A stretch of DNA of 5,399 bases from Burkholderiaceae bacterium (GCA_031261905.1 JAISIS010000196.1:1-5399), one strand, 5' to 3'. Counted from the first letter of the stretch, positions 1 through 5,243 are shown. Notes: a model not told the origin generated them from the sequence alone. Translations and numbers: made by a program.

Positions 1-250
1 ACCCTGATACCAGGTCCGAGGCCAGCCAGAACATCAACCCGTTGACAACAAAAATAAAGAGACCAAGCGTCAACACCGTGACCGGCAACGTCAGCAGCAC
101 CAGCACCGGCCTTATCAGCGCATTAATCAGGCCAAGGACCAATGCCGCCAGTAAGGCTGCACCCCAACCGCTGACGGTAATGGACGACATCAGGTACGGC
201 AGCGAAAAAATCGCCACCGAATTAATCAGCCATACCATCACCAGACGCAT
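1..250 (-). CDS. Phage holin family (PF04020-type) small membrane protein, partial at the left edge
   Basis: Read from the ATG at 250, the frame is open to the window edge and gives 83 residues; the C-terminus lies outside. The protein is almost wholly hydrophobic, with likely membrane segments near residues 3-20, 30-46 and 48-80. It carries the run GLINALIRPVLVLLTLPVT (residues 40-58), which I recognise as typical of the four-helix 'phage holin family' of proteobacteria; members are usually around 115 residues. Despite the name, these are housekeeping-context inner-membrane proteins of unknown function, not evidence of a prophage. An in-frame stop lies a short way upstream, so the start must be near 250. 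The only purine-rich stretch is a G6 run 3 nt before the ATG, so the ribosome site is poor. It follows ahcY by 79 bp on the same strand without a clear terminator, so co-transcription is likely. In betaproteobacteria metF often comes next, here outside the window (inference). Confidence 0.85.
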   Translation of the reverse strand, partial: MRLVMVWLINSVAIFSLPYLMSSITVSGWGAALLAALVLGLINALIRPVLVLLTLPVTVLTLGLFIFVVNGLMFWLASDLVSG

Positions 251-253
251 CAG

Positions 254-329
254 CCCCCCGTTGCTCAGGAAGCGGCTTTATACTGCACGGCTTTGGGCCG
301 TCAGCAGGCAAAAACCGCTTTGCCGCAGA
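254..329 (-). other. ahcY to holin-like spacer with two weak hairpins
   Basis: The gap between the ahcY stop and the holin-like gene holds two small inverted repeats: 307-312 pairs with 319-324 (6 bp, 6-nt loop), and 287-291 pairs with 297-301 (5 bp, 5-nt loop). Neither is followed by a U-tract on the minus strand, so I do not call a terminator. They may only modulate read-through or mRNA stability. I see no promoter-like pair here, which fits one transcript running from ahcY into the membrane protein gene. Confidence 0.35.
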
Positions 330-1742
330 TTAGTAACGGTAATATTCCGGCTTGTACGGCCCTTCCTTGCTGACGCCGATATAGGCCGCCTGCTCGTCCG
401 TCAGCTCTGTGAGACGGACGTTCAGCCTTGTCAGTTGCAGCCGCGCCACTTTCTCATCCAGGTGCTTCGGCAGGGTATAAACACCGACCGGATACGCGGA
501 TGTATTGCTGAACAATTCGATCTGCGCCAGCGTCTGGTTGGCAAATGAGGAACTCATTACATAGGAAGGATGCCCCGTTGCGCAACCCAGGTTTACCAGG
601 CGGCCTTCCGCCAGCAAGATAATCCGGTGCCCGTCAGGGAAGATTACATGGTCTACCTGGGGCTTGATGTTTTCCCAGCGGCATTCCTTCAGGCTGGCGA
701 CATCGATTTCGCTGTCAAAATGGCCAATGTTGCAAACGATGGACTGGTCTTTCATCCGGCTCATGTGGTCATAGGTGATCACATGGTAGTTGCCGGTAGC
801 CGTCACGAAAATATCGCCATGCTCCGCAGCTTCATCCATGGTCACGACGCGATAGCCTTCCATAGCGGCCTGAAGCGCGCAAATCGGGTCAATTTCGGTA
901 ACCCATACCTGCGCGGACAAGGCGGATAAGGCCTGCGCACAACCTTTGCCCACATCGCCATAACCGCATACCACCGCAATCTTGCCGGCCACCATCACAT
1001 CGGTCGCGCGCTTGATGCCGTCCACCAGCGACTCACGGCAACCATAGAGATTGTCAAATTTGGATTTGGTCACGGAATCATTGACGTTAATGGCCGGAAT
1101 GCGCAACGTGCCTTCCTTGTGCATGTGGTACAGCCGGTTAACGCCGGTTGTGGTCTCTTCGCTGACGCCCCTGATATGGGCAAGGCGTGTGGAATACCAT
1201 TTGCTGTCCTTCGCCAGGTGGCGCCTGATGGTATTAAAGAGGCAGGTTTCCTCTTCCGAACCCGGATTATCCAGCACTTTAATATCCTGCTCCGCCTGGC
1301 TGCCCAGATGGAGCAACAGGGTGGCGTCGCCGCCATCATCAAGGATCATGTTGGAATACCCTCCATCAGGCCACTCAAAGGTCCTGTGGGCAAAATCCCA
1401 GTATTCATCCAGCGTTTCGCCCTTGTAGGCAAATATCGGCGTCCCCCCGGAAGCAATTGCCGCAGCGGCATGGTCCTGGGTGGAATAAATGTTGCAGGAA
1501 GCCCAGCGGACTTGCGCGCCCAGGGCTTCCAGCGTCTGGATCAAGACGGCTGTCTGGATGGTCATATGCAGGGAACCGGTAATACGCGCGCCCTGTAAAG
1601 GCTTGCCAACGGCATATTCTTCACGAATCGCCATCAGACCAGGCATTTCGGTTTCAGCAATGCGGATTTCCTTGTGGCCCCATTCGGCCAGTGATATGTC
1701 CGCAATAAAATAATCGTCCTGTGGTTTGACAACAGCGCTCAT
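330..1742 (-). CDS. ahcY: Adenosylhomocysteinase (S-adenosyl-L-homocysteine hydrolase)
   Basis: This cytosolic NAD-dependent enzyme splits S-adenosylhomocysteine into adenosine and homocysteine. It removes the product inhibitor of methyltransferases and feeds methionine resynthesis. The protein has 470 residues, the long bacterial form, with an insertion near residues 150-188 compared with the roughly 432-residue animal enzyme. Visible landmarks are the substrate-domain SLHMT (His59), ILDDGGD (Asp135/136), SEETTTG (Glu196) and the pair Lys226/Asp230. The Rossmann motif GYGDVGKG is at 260-267, CNIGHFD has His341, and the C-terminal KPEYYRY supplies the Lys464/Tyr468 that reach the partner subunit's NAD. 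All expected catalytic residues are present and there is no sign of damage. The start at 1742 is chosen because AAGGAGGG lies just upstream and [22 protein letters not shown] is a normal family N-terminus. The frame stays open to 1850, but that stretch is the riboswitch. The gene has its own promoter and SAH riboswitch. Confidence 0.98.
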   Translation of the reverse strand: MSAVVKPQDDYFIADISLAEWGHKEIRIAETEMPGLMAIREEYAVGKPLQGARITGSLHMTIQTAVLIQTLEALGAQVRWASCNIYSTQDHAAAAIASGGTPIFAYKGETLDEYWDFAHRTFEWPDGGYSNMILDDGGDATLLLHLGSQAEQDIKVLDNPGSEEETCLFNTIRRHLAKDSKWYSTRLAHIRGVSEETTTGVNRLYHMHKEGTLRIPAINVNDSVTKSKFDNLYGCRESLVDGIKRATDVMVAGKIAVVCGYGDVGKGCAQALSALSAQVWVTEIDPICALQAAMEGYRVVTMDEAAEHGDIFVTATGNYHVITYDHMSRMKDQSIVCNIGHFDSEIDVASLKECRWENIKPQVDHVIFPDGHRIILLAEGRLVNLGCATGHPSYVMSSSFANQTLAQIELFSNTSAYPVGVYTLPKHLDEKVARLQLTRLNVRLTELTDEQAAYIGVSKEGPYKPEYYRY

Positions 1743-1746
1743 CACG

Positions 1747-1754
1747 CCCTCCTT
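1747..1754 (-). promoter_or_regulatory. Shine-Dalgarno of ahcY
   Basis: AAGGAGGG on the minus strand lies 4 nt before the ATG at 1742 (6 nt if only AAGGAG is counted). It decides the start in favour of 1742 over the longer open frame that begins at 1850. It is separated from the SAH aptamer by a U-rich linker. Confidence 0.85.
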
Positions 1755-1768
1755 TTCTGAAAAAATAG

Positions 1769-1792
1769 AAAAAAGTAACGTGAGCGCCGTTA
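1769..1792 (-). terminator. Possible switching terminator hairpin in the ahcY leader
   Basis: On the minus strand TAACG (1788-1792) can pair with CGTTA (1776-1780). The 7-nt loop GCGCTCA contains the 3' strand of the riboswitch pseudoknot. After one C follows a run of six T (1769-1774). The stem is only 5 bp, so this would be a weak intrinsic terminator. It cannot easily coexist with the pseudoknot, which would give an ON switch when SAH binds. The mechanism is inferred from the pairing alone. Confidence 0.35.
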
Positions 1793-1860
1793 AAGAGAAA
1801 ACCGAGCCTGGCGAAATAACAACAAAAACCTTCAGGTTATTTCGTCGCAACGCTCCTCGG
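1775..1860 (-). promoter_or_regulatory. SAH riboswitch upstream of ahcY
   Basis: Read on the minus strand, the leader matches the SAH aptamer that I know from Ralstonia and other betaproteobacteria. It opens with CCGAGGAGCG (1851-1860), has CCAGGCTCGG on the 3' side of P1 (1802-1811), and ends with AACGGCGCTCAC (1780-1791). P1 is CCGAG (1856-1860) pairing with CTCGG (1802-1806). P2 is a perfect 9-bp helix, CGAAATAAC (1836-1844) with GTTATTTCG (1812-1820). The pseudoknot is GAGCGT (1849-1854) with GCGCTC (1782-1787), five Watson-Crick pairs plus one G-U. The known class binds SAH over SAM and switches the recycling gene on when SAH builds up, which fits ahcY as its target. The expression platform is not certain; a possible weak terminator is listed separately. 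Confidence 0.95.
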
Positions 1861-1868
1861 TAGCTGCA

Positions 1869-1899
1869 ATCATAGCAGCAATTTGCAGAAAACGGTCAA
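1869..1899 (-). promoter_or_regulatory. Promoter of ahcY (extended -10)
   Basis: Minus strand: TTGACC (1894-1899) as -35, a 19-nt spacer, and TGC followed by TATGAT (1869-1874) as an extended -10. The spacer is longer than the ideal 17, which the TGn extension can offset. A transcript would start near 1862, two bases before the first nucleotides of riboswitch helix P1. That agreement is the main support. Confidence 0.7.
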
Positions 1900-1911
1900 T
1901 GAAATTTATAT

Positions 1912-1930
1912 GCGGCAACACTATTGCCGC
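1912..1930 (-). terminator. Hairpin directly after the formyltransferase stop
   Basis: A perfect 7-bp inverted repeat (1912-1918 with 1924-1930, 5-nt loop) starts immediately after the TGA of the formyltransferase gene. On the minus strand it is followed by A and TATAAATTTC, not a U-tract, so it is not a classical intrinsic terminator. It may still protect the 3' end or work with Rho. It lies just upstream of the ahcY promoter and helps mark the two as separate transcription units. Confidence 0.4.
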
Positions 1931-2863
1931 TCAGGTACCGAAACGCGTTCCGATATTCAGGTCTTTCTGACGCCCGTATTCAATGGCTGACCTCTTCCCT
2001 GAATTGGCAGGACGGACGGAAAAAACTTCGATCTCTCCACCGTGGGCAATAATCCGGAAGCTCTTCTCGCCAATAGCAGAAATGGAACCTGGCGGAAGCC
2101 GGATGTGGCGAGATGAAGCAAATGCCTGCTTGCGCGCGCCGAGTATCTGGATTGTCTCGCCATCCAGCGTTGTCCAGGCGCCCGGCGAAGGATCACTGCC
2201 CCGAATCAGGTTGTAAATCAGGCTGACATGCATATTCCAGTTGATCCTGGCCTCTGTGGCGCGAAACCAGCCCTCGTAACTGGCCTGCGTATCATCCTGC
2301 GGGGTCTCGGTATGTTTGCCGGATACAACCAGATCCGCGGCTTCCAGCATGGCCGTCACGCCCATTGGGAAAAGCTGGTCAAAATAAATGCTGCCCAGCG
2401 TATCATCCGGCAAAATGGGCACCTTCTTCTGGAGAATCACCGGCCCTTCATCCATGCCGTCCGTCGGGCGGAAAATGGTCAGGCCGGTTTCGGTATCGCC
2501 GCAGACAATCGGCCAGTTGATGGAACTCGGACCACGATATTTCGGCAAAAGGGAGGGGTGATACTGGATTGTGCCGAAGCGCGGAAGATTGACAAAATTT
2601 TGCGGCGCAAATTGCAGGACAAAAGCCATGACGCCAATATCCGCATCCAGACTTTTCATCGCCACTTCCGCAGCGGAGTCTGTCAGGCTGGGTAACTGAA
2701 ACAACTTAATGTTTCTTCTTTCCGCCTCCGCACGCAAGGGATCGGTGGGAAACCCCGGCTTTTCCGGCGCCGCAAAAACCCCGGCAACCTCATCGCCGCG
2801 GTCCAGAAAAGCCTCCATCACCGCTTTTCCGAAACTTTGTTGTCCAATAATCACAACCCGCAT
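1931..2863 (-). CDS. Formyltransferase family protein, 10-formyl-THF hydrolase/FMT-like
   Basis: This 310-residue soluble protein has the formyl_transferase N-domain (about 1-180) and an FMT C-terminal-like domain (about 200-305). It most resembles the folate-binding hydrolase domain of 10-formyltetrahydrofolate dehydrogenase: IGQQSFGKAV at the N-terminus, YHPSLLPKYRG (101-111), INWPI, DGMDEGPV and the PGAWT stretch near 228. The catalytic pair is His102 and Asp138, with the same 36-residue spacing that I recall for rat FDH. The Asn two residues before the His in methionyl-tRNA formyltransferase is Gln100 here, arguing against a true Fmt. Its donor or substrate is probably 10-formyl-THF; the acceptor is unknown. 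There is no fused aldehyde dehydrogenase domain. ATG 2863 is preceded by AGAGG at 7 nt. It lies downstream of the frc-like gene on the same strand but is separated from it by a terminator, so it depends on read-through or on a promoter that I cannot identify. Confidence 0.85.
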   Translation of the reverse strand: MRVVIIGQQSFGKAVMEAFLDRGDEVAGVFAAPEKPGFPTDPLRAEAERRNIKLFQLPSLTDSAAEVAMKSLDADIGVMAFVLQFAPQNFVNLPRFGTIQYHPSLLPKYRGPSSINWPIVCGDTETGLTIFRPTDGMDEGPVILQKKVPILPDDTLGSIYFDQLFPMGVTAMLEAADLVVSGKHTETPQDDTQASYEGWFRATEARINWNMHVSLIYNLIRGSDPSPGAWTTLDGETIQILGARKQAFASSRHIRLPPGSISAIGEKSFRIIAHGGEIEVFSVRPANSGKRSAIEYGRQKDLNIGTRFGT

Positions 2864-2870
2864 AACTTAA

Positions 2871-2875
2871 CCTCT
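2871..2875 (-). promoter_or_regulatory. Shine-Dalgarno of the formyltransferase, touching a terminator U-tract
   Basis: AGAGG on the minus strand, 7 nt before the ATG at 2863. It follows directly on the nine-T tract of the upstream terminator. The ribosome site is therefore free only in transcripts that pass the terminator or begin within it. Confidence 0.7.
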
Positions 2876-2915
2876 AAAAAAAAAGAATGGGTGGTCAGAA
2901 AAGCACCACCCATTC
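2876..2915 (-). terminator. Intrinsic terminator of the CoA-transferase gene
   Basis: On the minus strand GAATGGGTGGT (2905-2915) pairs perfectly with ACCACCCATTC (2885-2895): 11 bp, with a 9-nt loop. A run of nine T follows at once (2876-2884). It begins 49 nt past the CoA-transferase stop. The other strand has no T-run after the stem, so it works in one direction only. This is the strongest terminator in the window, and its tail forms part of the leader of the next gene. Confidence 0.93.
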
Positions 2916-2964
2916 CCGGTCAATGAAGCTTGCGCTTATTGTTTCCTATGCTCCCGAAAAGCAA

Positions 2965-4254
2965 TTACTTCTTCGGCGGGCTGGTAAATGCACCGGATTC
3001 TTGCAGTCTCTTGTAGTCAGCATCCGAGAAACCGCAAACACTCTTGGAGATTTCTTCGTTATGCTCACCCAGGCCCGGAGACGGGAAGATCTTGTCAACG
3101 TTACCCAGAGAGAGTTTGACCGGCATACCAACCGTGTAGTAATCACCTTCCGGATGGCCTTCAACCTTGACCCACATTTCGCGATGTGCAAGATGCTCGT
3201 CTCTGGTGATTTCGTCGGTAGACAGAACCGGGCCACAGGGGATATCCAGCGAATTGAAGCGTGCCGTTACCTCGAACTTGTCATAGTTCTTGGTGTATTC
3301 CGACACATACTTCCAGAATTCAACCTGGTTTTTGTTACGTGCGGCTGCAGGCGCAAAACGCTCGTCATCCGGAGCCAGACCGATTTCCTTCAGCAGTACG
3401 GGAACGATCGGCGCCTGTGCAACCATGTAAACATAGTCGTTCGGGCCGAAAGGCTTACACGGAATCGCACTGCCGATATGACCGCCACCGGAATCGTTCA
3501 GTGCACGCGGCACATAGGTCAGGCCCATAGTCGGCGGGCTGTACTCGCTCAATCCAGCCGTACCACCCAGCAGACGCTGATGGTCACGCATTTTCACACG
3601 GCACAGGTTAAGCACGGAATCCTGCATCGCAGCTTCCACTTCCTGACCAATACCGCCATTGTGCGTACGATGATACAGTGCAGCACAAATACCCAGCGCC
3701 AGATGCACGCCGGTGCCGCTGTCACCGATGAAGGCGCCGCTGATGGTCGGAGGACCTTCCATGGAGCCGGTTACTGCCATTGCGCCGCCCATTGCCTGTG
3801 CAATCGGCTCATAAGCCTTGTAGCTTGCATAGGGGCCGGAAGCGCCAAAACCTTTAATGGAGGCGATAATCAGACCCTTGTTGAGTTCTTGCAGCTTCTC
3901 ATTGGGATAACCCAGACGCGTCAGAACGCCGGGGCCGAAGTTATCCATAATCACGTCACAATTCTTGACGAGCTGTTCGAATACTTCCTGACCTGCTTTG
4001 CTCTTCATGTTGACAGTAATGGAGCGCTTGTTACTGTTCAGCATTTTGAAGTAGAAGCTTTCTTCACGCTTGCCGTTTCTGGTAACGGCGAGCTGCTGAC
4101 GGGTGATGTCACCGGTCGGGGCTTCAAACTTGACTACGTCTGCCCCCAACCATGCCAGGAGCTGGGATGAAGTCGGACCTGCCTGTACGTGGGTCATGTC
4201 AAGAACACGTACGCCAGATAATGCTTTGTTGGTTGGTATTGGATAGTTACCCAT
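2965..4254 (-). CDS. CoA-transferase family III, formyl-CoA:oxalate CoA-transferase-like
   Basis: This 429-residue cytosolic enzyme is close in length to O. formigenes FRC (428), which moves CoA between formyl-CoA and oxalate. Shared stretches as I recall FRC include VLDMTHVQAGP (17-27), NFGPG (105-109), the loop with catalytic Asp178 (GDSGTG), MQDSVLNL with KMRDHQRL (210-228), IPCGPV (338-343) and GLGEH (394-398). Gln24 matches FRC Gln17, Tyr148 matches Tyr139, and the glycine loop is GGGH (256-259) rather than GGGGQ. FRC Trp48 aligns with Gln54. The missing Trp and altered loop leave the acceptor or donor open: succinyl-, acetyl- or formyl-CoA with oxalate or a related acid. The ATG at 4254 has GGAGG 10 nt upstream. 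The gene has a long leader and an FNR-type box at its promoter, is divergent from a Crp/Fnr gene, and ends in a strong terminator. The family is sure; the exact reaction is not. Confidence 0.9.
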   Translation of the reverse strand: MGNYPIPTNKALSGVRVLDMTHVQAGPTSSQLLAWLGADVVKFEAPTGDITRQQLAVTRNGKREESFYFKMLNSNKRSITVNMKSKAGQEVFEQLVKNCDVIMDNFGPGVLTRLGYPNEKLQELNKGLIIASIKGFGASGPYASYKAYEPIAQAMGGAMAVTGSMEGPPTISGAFIGDSGTGVHLALGICAALYHRTHNGGIGQEVEAAMQDSVLNLCRVKMRDHQRLLGGTAGLSEYSPPTMGLTYVPRALNDSGGGHIGSAIPCKPFGPNDYVYMVAQAPIVPVLLKEIGLAPDDERFAPAAARNKNQVEFWKYVSEYTKNYDKFEVTARFNSLDIPCGPVLSTDEITRDEHLAHREMWVKVEGHPEGDYYTVGMPVKLSLGNVDKIFPSPGLGEHNEEISKSVCGFSDADYKRLQESGAFTSPPKK

Positions 4255-4333
4255 AATGCGTTTTCCTCCATTCGTTGGTATAAATTGCTTCCTTACAACT
4301 TTTACAACTCCTTCCCGCCAAAGGAAACGTCAC
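4247..4333 (-). CDS. Possible 28-codon leader ORF overlapping the CoA-transferase start
   Basis: A GTG at 4333 has GAGGG (4341-4345) 7 nt upstream and opens a 28-codon frame. It ends in TAA at 4247-4249, 8 nt past the first base of the CoA-transferase ATG. The peptide, MTFPLAGRSCKSCKEAIYTN in its first twenty residues, has a CxxC pair and a basic C-terminus (EWRKTHYG). I recognise no family. The overlap would allow translational coupling to the enzyme, and the Shine-Dalgarno of the enzyme lies inside this frame. Short frames like this arise by chance, so this is a candidate only. Confidence 0.22.
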   Translation of the reverse strand: MTFPLAGRSCKSCKEAIYTNEWRKTHYG

Positions 4334-4437
4334 TTGCTTTCCCTCGGAGGGGTAAACTGGGGATGACCTAATATCCGGCAGACACCCTGCTCTTTACGAT
4401 ACTGCTGCTTTACTGCCAAATATTCAAGCTGCCTATT

Positions 4438-4443
4438 ATCATA
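4438..4443 (-). promoter_or_regulatory. -10 box of the CoA-transferase promoter
   Basis: TATGAT on the minus strand, five of six bases matching the consensus; GATAAT (4435-4440) overlaps it. The hexamer 17 bp upstream (GCACAT) does not resemble a -35. This fits an activator-dependent promoter, with the palindrome at 4467-4480 centred about 41.5 bp before a start near 4432. Confidence 0.55.
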
Positions 4444-4466
4444 GCCGCTTCCCCCGCGATATGTGC

Positions 4467-4480
4467 TTGACTTACGTCAA
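4467..4480. promoter_or_regulatory. FNR-type box 1, proximal to the CoA-transferase promoter
   Basis: TTGACTTACGTCAA is a perfect palindrome, TTGAC-N4-GTCAA, one base per half away from the FNR consensus TTGAT-N4-ATCAA. Crp/Fnr proteins with the E-xx-S-R recognition helix read TTGA half-sites of this type. Its centre is about -41.5 for the minus-strand promoter and about -81.5 for the plus-strand promoter. Which family member binds is inferred, not seen. Confidence 0.75.
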
Positions 4481-4506
4481 TTTTTCAGTTTGTAACTAAC
4501 AAGTTC

Positions 4507-4520
4507 TTGATCTTTGTCAA
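4507..4520. promoter_or_regulatory. FNR-type box 2, proximal to the regulator promoter
   Basis: TTGATCTTTGTCAA has a consensus left half TTGAT and right half GTCAA; with the flanking bases it reads CTTGA-N6-TCAAG. Its centre is exactly 40 bp from box 1. Relative to a start near 4555 it sits at about -41.5, the class II activator position; relative to the CoA-transferase start it is at about -81.5. Confidence 0.75.
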
Positions 4521-4541
4521 GTTTTCTGAGATGCTTCGTTC

Positions 4542-4547
4542 TGTAAT
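4542..4547 (+). promoter_or_regulatory. -10 box of the regulator gene promoter
   Basis: TGTAAT, five of six bases matching the consensus, lies 21 bp after box 2. The hexamer at the normal -35 distance (AAGTTT) is poor, again as expected for a class II activated promoter. Transcription from about 4555 would give a leader of about 29 nt before the ATG at 4584. Confidence 0.5.
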
Positions 4548-4583
4548 TTCAACGCGTCATATCAAATACCGAATTGATGATTC

Positions 4584-5192
4584 ATGGCATTAATTGCAAA
4601 TCACCCCGAAAAAAATATTATTCGCGTACAGCTTTCGCAAAACTGCATCCTCAAGGAATTGACCCAACAGGAATTACTTGAGCTGGAACCGCATCTGGAC
4701 GTGACTGATCATCTTAAAGGCGATTGCCTGACCCATCAGGGCGATCGCAATCTGGATGTGATTTTTGTCCTTGACGGCATCCTGAAGCGCGCAGTCGCCA
4801 ATCAGCACGCCAAGGAAATGATCCTGCGCTTCACCAGCGAGCGGTATATGGAGGCTACGTATGCCTCGTGGCGTCTGAACAAGGCCGCCTCCTTCAGCAT
4901 TATCGCCGTCACCAGAAGCCGGGTCGCCAGAATCGCCATGCCGGCATGGTCCGCCTATATTGAGGACAAACCCAAACTCAAACAGTTTTTCGAGCTGGAA
5001 GTCATGCGCATCATGAGCAGCATCATGTCGCATACCATTACCCTGCATCTGCTGGATGCGCCGGGACGCGTACACCGTTTTCTCCGCAAGCATCCGGATC
5101 TGTTTGACCGTATGCCGAAAAAAGAACTGGCATCCTACCTTAACCTTTCGCCCGAAACCCTGAGCCGCCTGAAAAACCAGGGAAAAATCTGA
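4584..5192 (+). CDS. Crp/Fnr superfamily transcriptional regulator
   Basis: This 202-residue protein has an N-terminal cyclic-nucleotide-binding-like beta-roll (about 20-125), a long dimer helix (about 128-157) and a C-terminal helix-turn-helix (about 176-199). The recognition helix SPETLSRLK contains E191, S194 and R195, the E-xx-S-R pattern that reads TTGA half-sites in FNR. Only two cysteines are present (C21, C48), so the four-cysteine iron-sulfur site of FNR is absent. The usual cAMP pocket Arg-Ser pair is not recognisable. The C-terminal part (RFLRKHPDLFDRMPKKELASYLNLSPETLSRLK, shortened here to the anchor residues HPDLF and ASYLNLSPETLSR) resembles the short Crp-like proteins common in Bacteroidetes, which also end soon after the recognition helix. 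So I do not call it truncated. The signal is unknown. It is divergent from the CoA-transferase gene and may control it and itself. The ATG at 4584 has no good Shine-Dalgarno, but no better start is in frame. Confidence 0.92.
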   Translation: MALIANHPEKNIIRVQLSQNCILKELTQQELLELEPHLDVTDHLKGDCLTHQGDRNLDVIFVLDGILKRAVANQHAKEMILRFTSERYMEATYASWRLNKAASFSIIAVTRSRVARIAMPAWSAYIEDKPKLKQFFELEVMRIMSSIMSHTITLHLLDAPGRVHRFLRKHPDLFDRMPKKELASYLNLSPETLSRLKNQGKI

Positions 5193-5211
5193 TTCCTTCT
5201 TTTCATGGGTT

Positions 5212-5229
5212 ATCCGGCATCACCCGGAT
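5212..5229 (+). terminator. Weak hairpin after the regulator gene
   Basis: ATCCGG (5212-5217) pairs with CCGGAT (5224-5229) around a 6-nt loop, 19 nt past the regulator stop. There is no direct T-run; the next one (TTTTT at 5242-5246) is 12 nt further on. It could end the regulator transcript weakly or be one of the TCCGG repeats of this stretch. Confidence 0.3.
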
Positions 5230-5243
5230 TTCCTGCGCCTGTT

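Larger units (their letters stand above)
4255..4583. other. Divergent regulatory region between the CoA-transferase and regulator genes
   Basis: These 329 bp hold no full gene. The right half (about 4435-4560) is A+T-rich and carries two FNR-type palindromes and two outward -10 boxes. The left part would be a leader of about 177 nt for the CoA-transferase if transcription begins near 4432. This leader contains the possible small ORF and an 8-bp direct repeat, TTACAACT at 4293-4300 and 4302-4309. Apart from these I see no known riboswitch fold and no intrinsic terminator in the leader. Confidence 0.8.

Noticed and set aside
1..250. Evidence for a prophage because of the holin family name
   Set aside because: This family is a widespread chromosomal membrane protein next to ahcY/metF in betaproteobacteria. 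No other phage gene is present.
42..548. Plus-strand open frame across the holin-like gene and the end of ahcY
   Set aside because: It overlaps two supported minus-strand genes, and its translation resembles no protein that I know.
1743..1850. A 36-residue N-terminal extension of AhcY starting at 1850
   Set aside because: The stretch is the riboswitch and linker, lies upstream of a strong Shine-Dalgarno, and does not resemble AhcY N-termini. The family start is [10 protein letters not shown] at 1742.
2916..2964. A promoter for the formyltransferase (TTGCTT, 17 bp, CAATAA on the minus strand)
   Set aside because: The -10 candidate matches the consensus at only two or three positions, too weak to call.
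2887..4170. A 427-codon plus-strand open frame covering nearly the whole CoA-transferase gene
   Set aside because: It is antisense to a clearly conserved enzyme, starts within the terminator stem, and its product is rich in Thr, Arg, His and Cys without any domain that I recognise. The long frame comes from codon bias on the real strand.
4674..5093. Minus-strand open frame inside the regulator gene
   Set aside because: It is antisense to a well-supported Crp/Fnr gene, with no ribosome site or family resemblance of its own.
4584..5192. Truncation of the regulator because the wing after the helix-turn-helix is missing
   Set aside because: Short Crp-like proteins that end just after ...SPETLSR are a normal subtype, and the sequence after the stop does not continue the domain in another frame.
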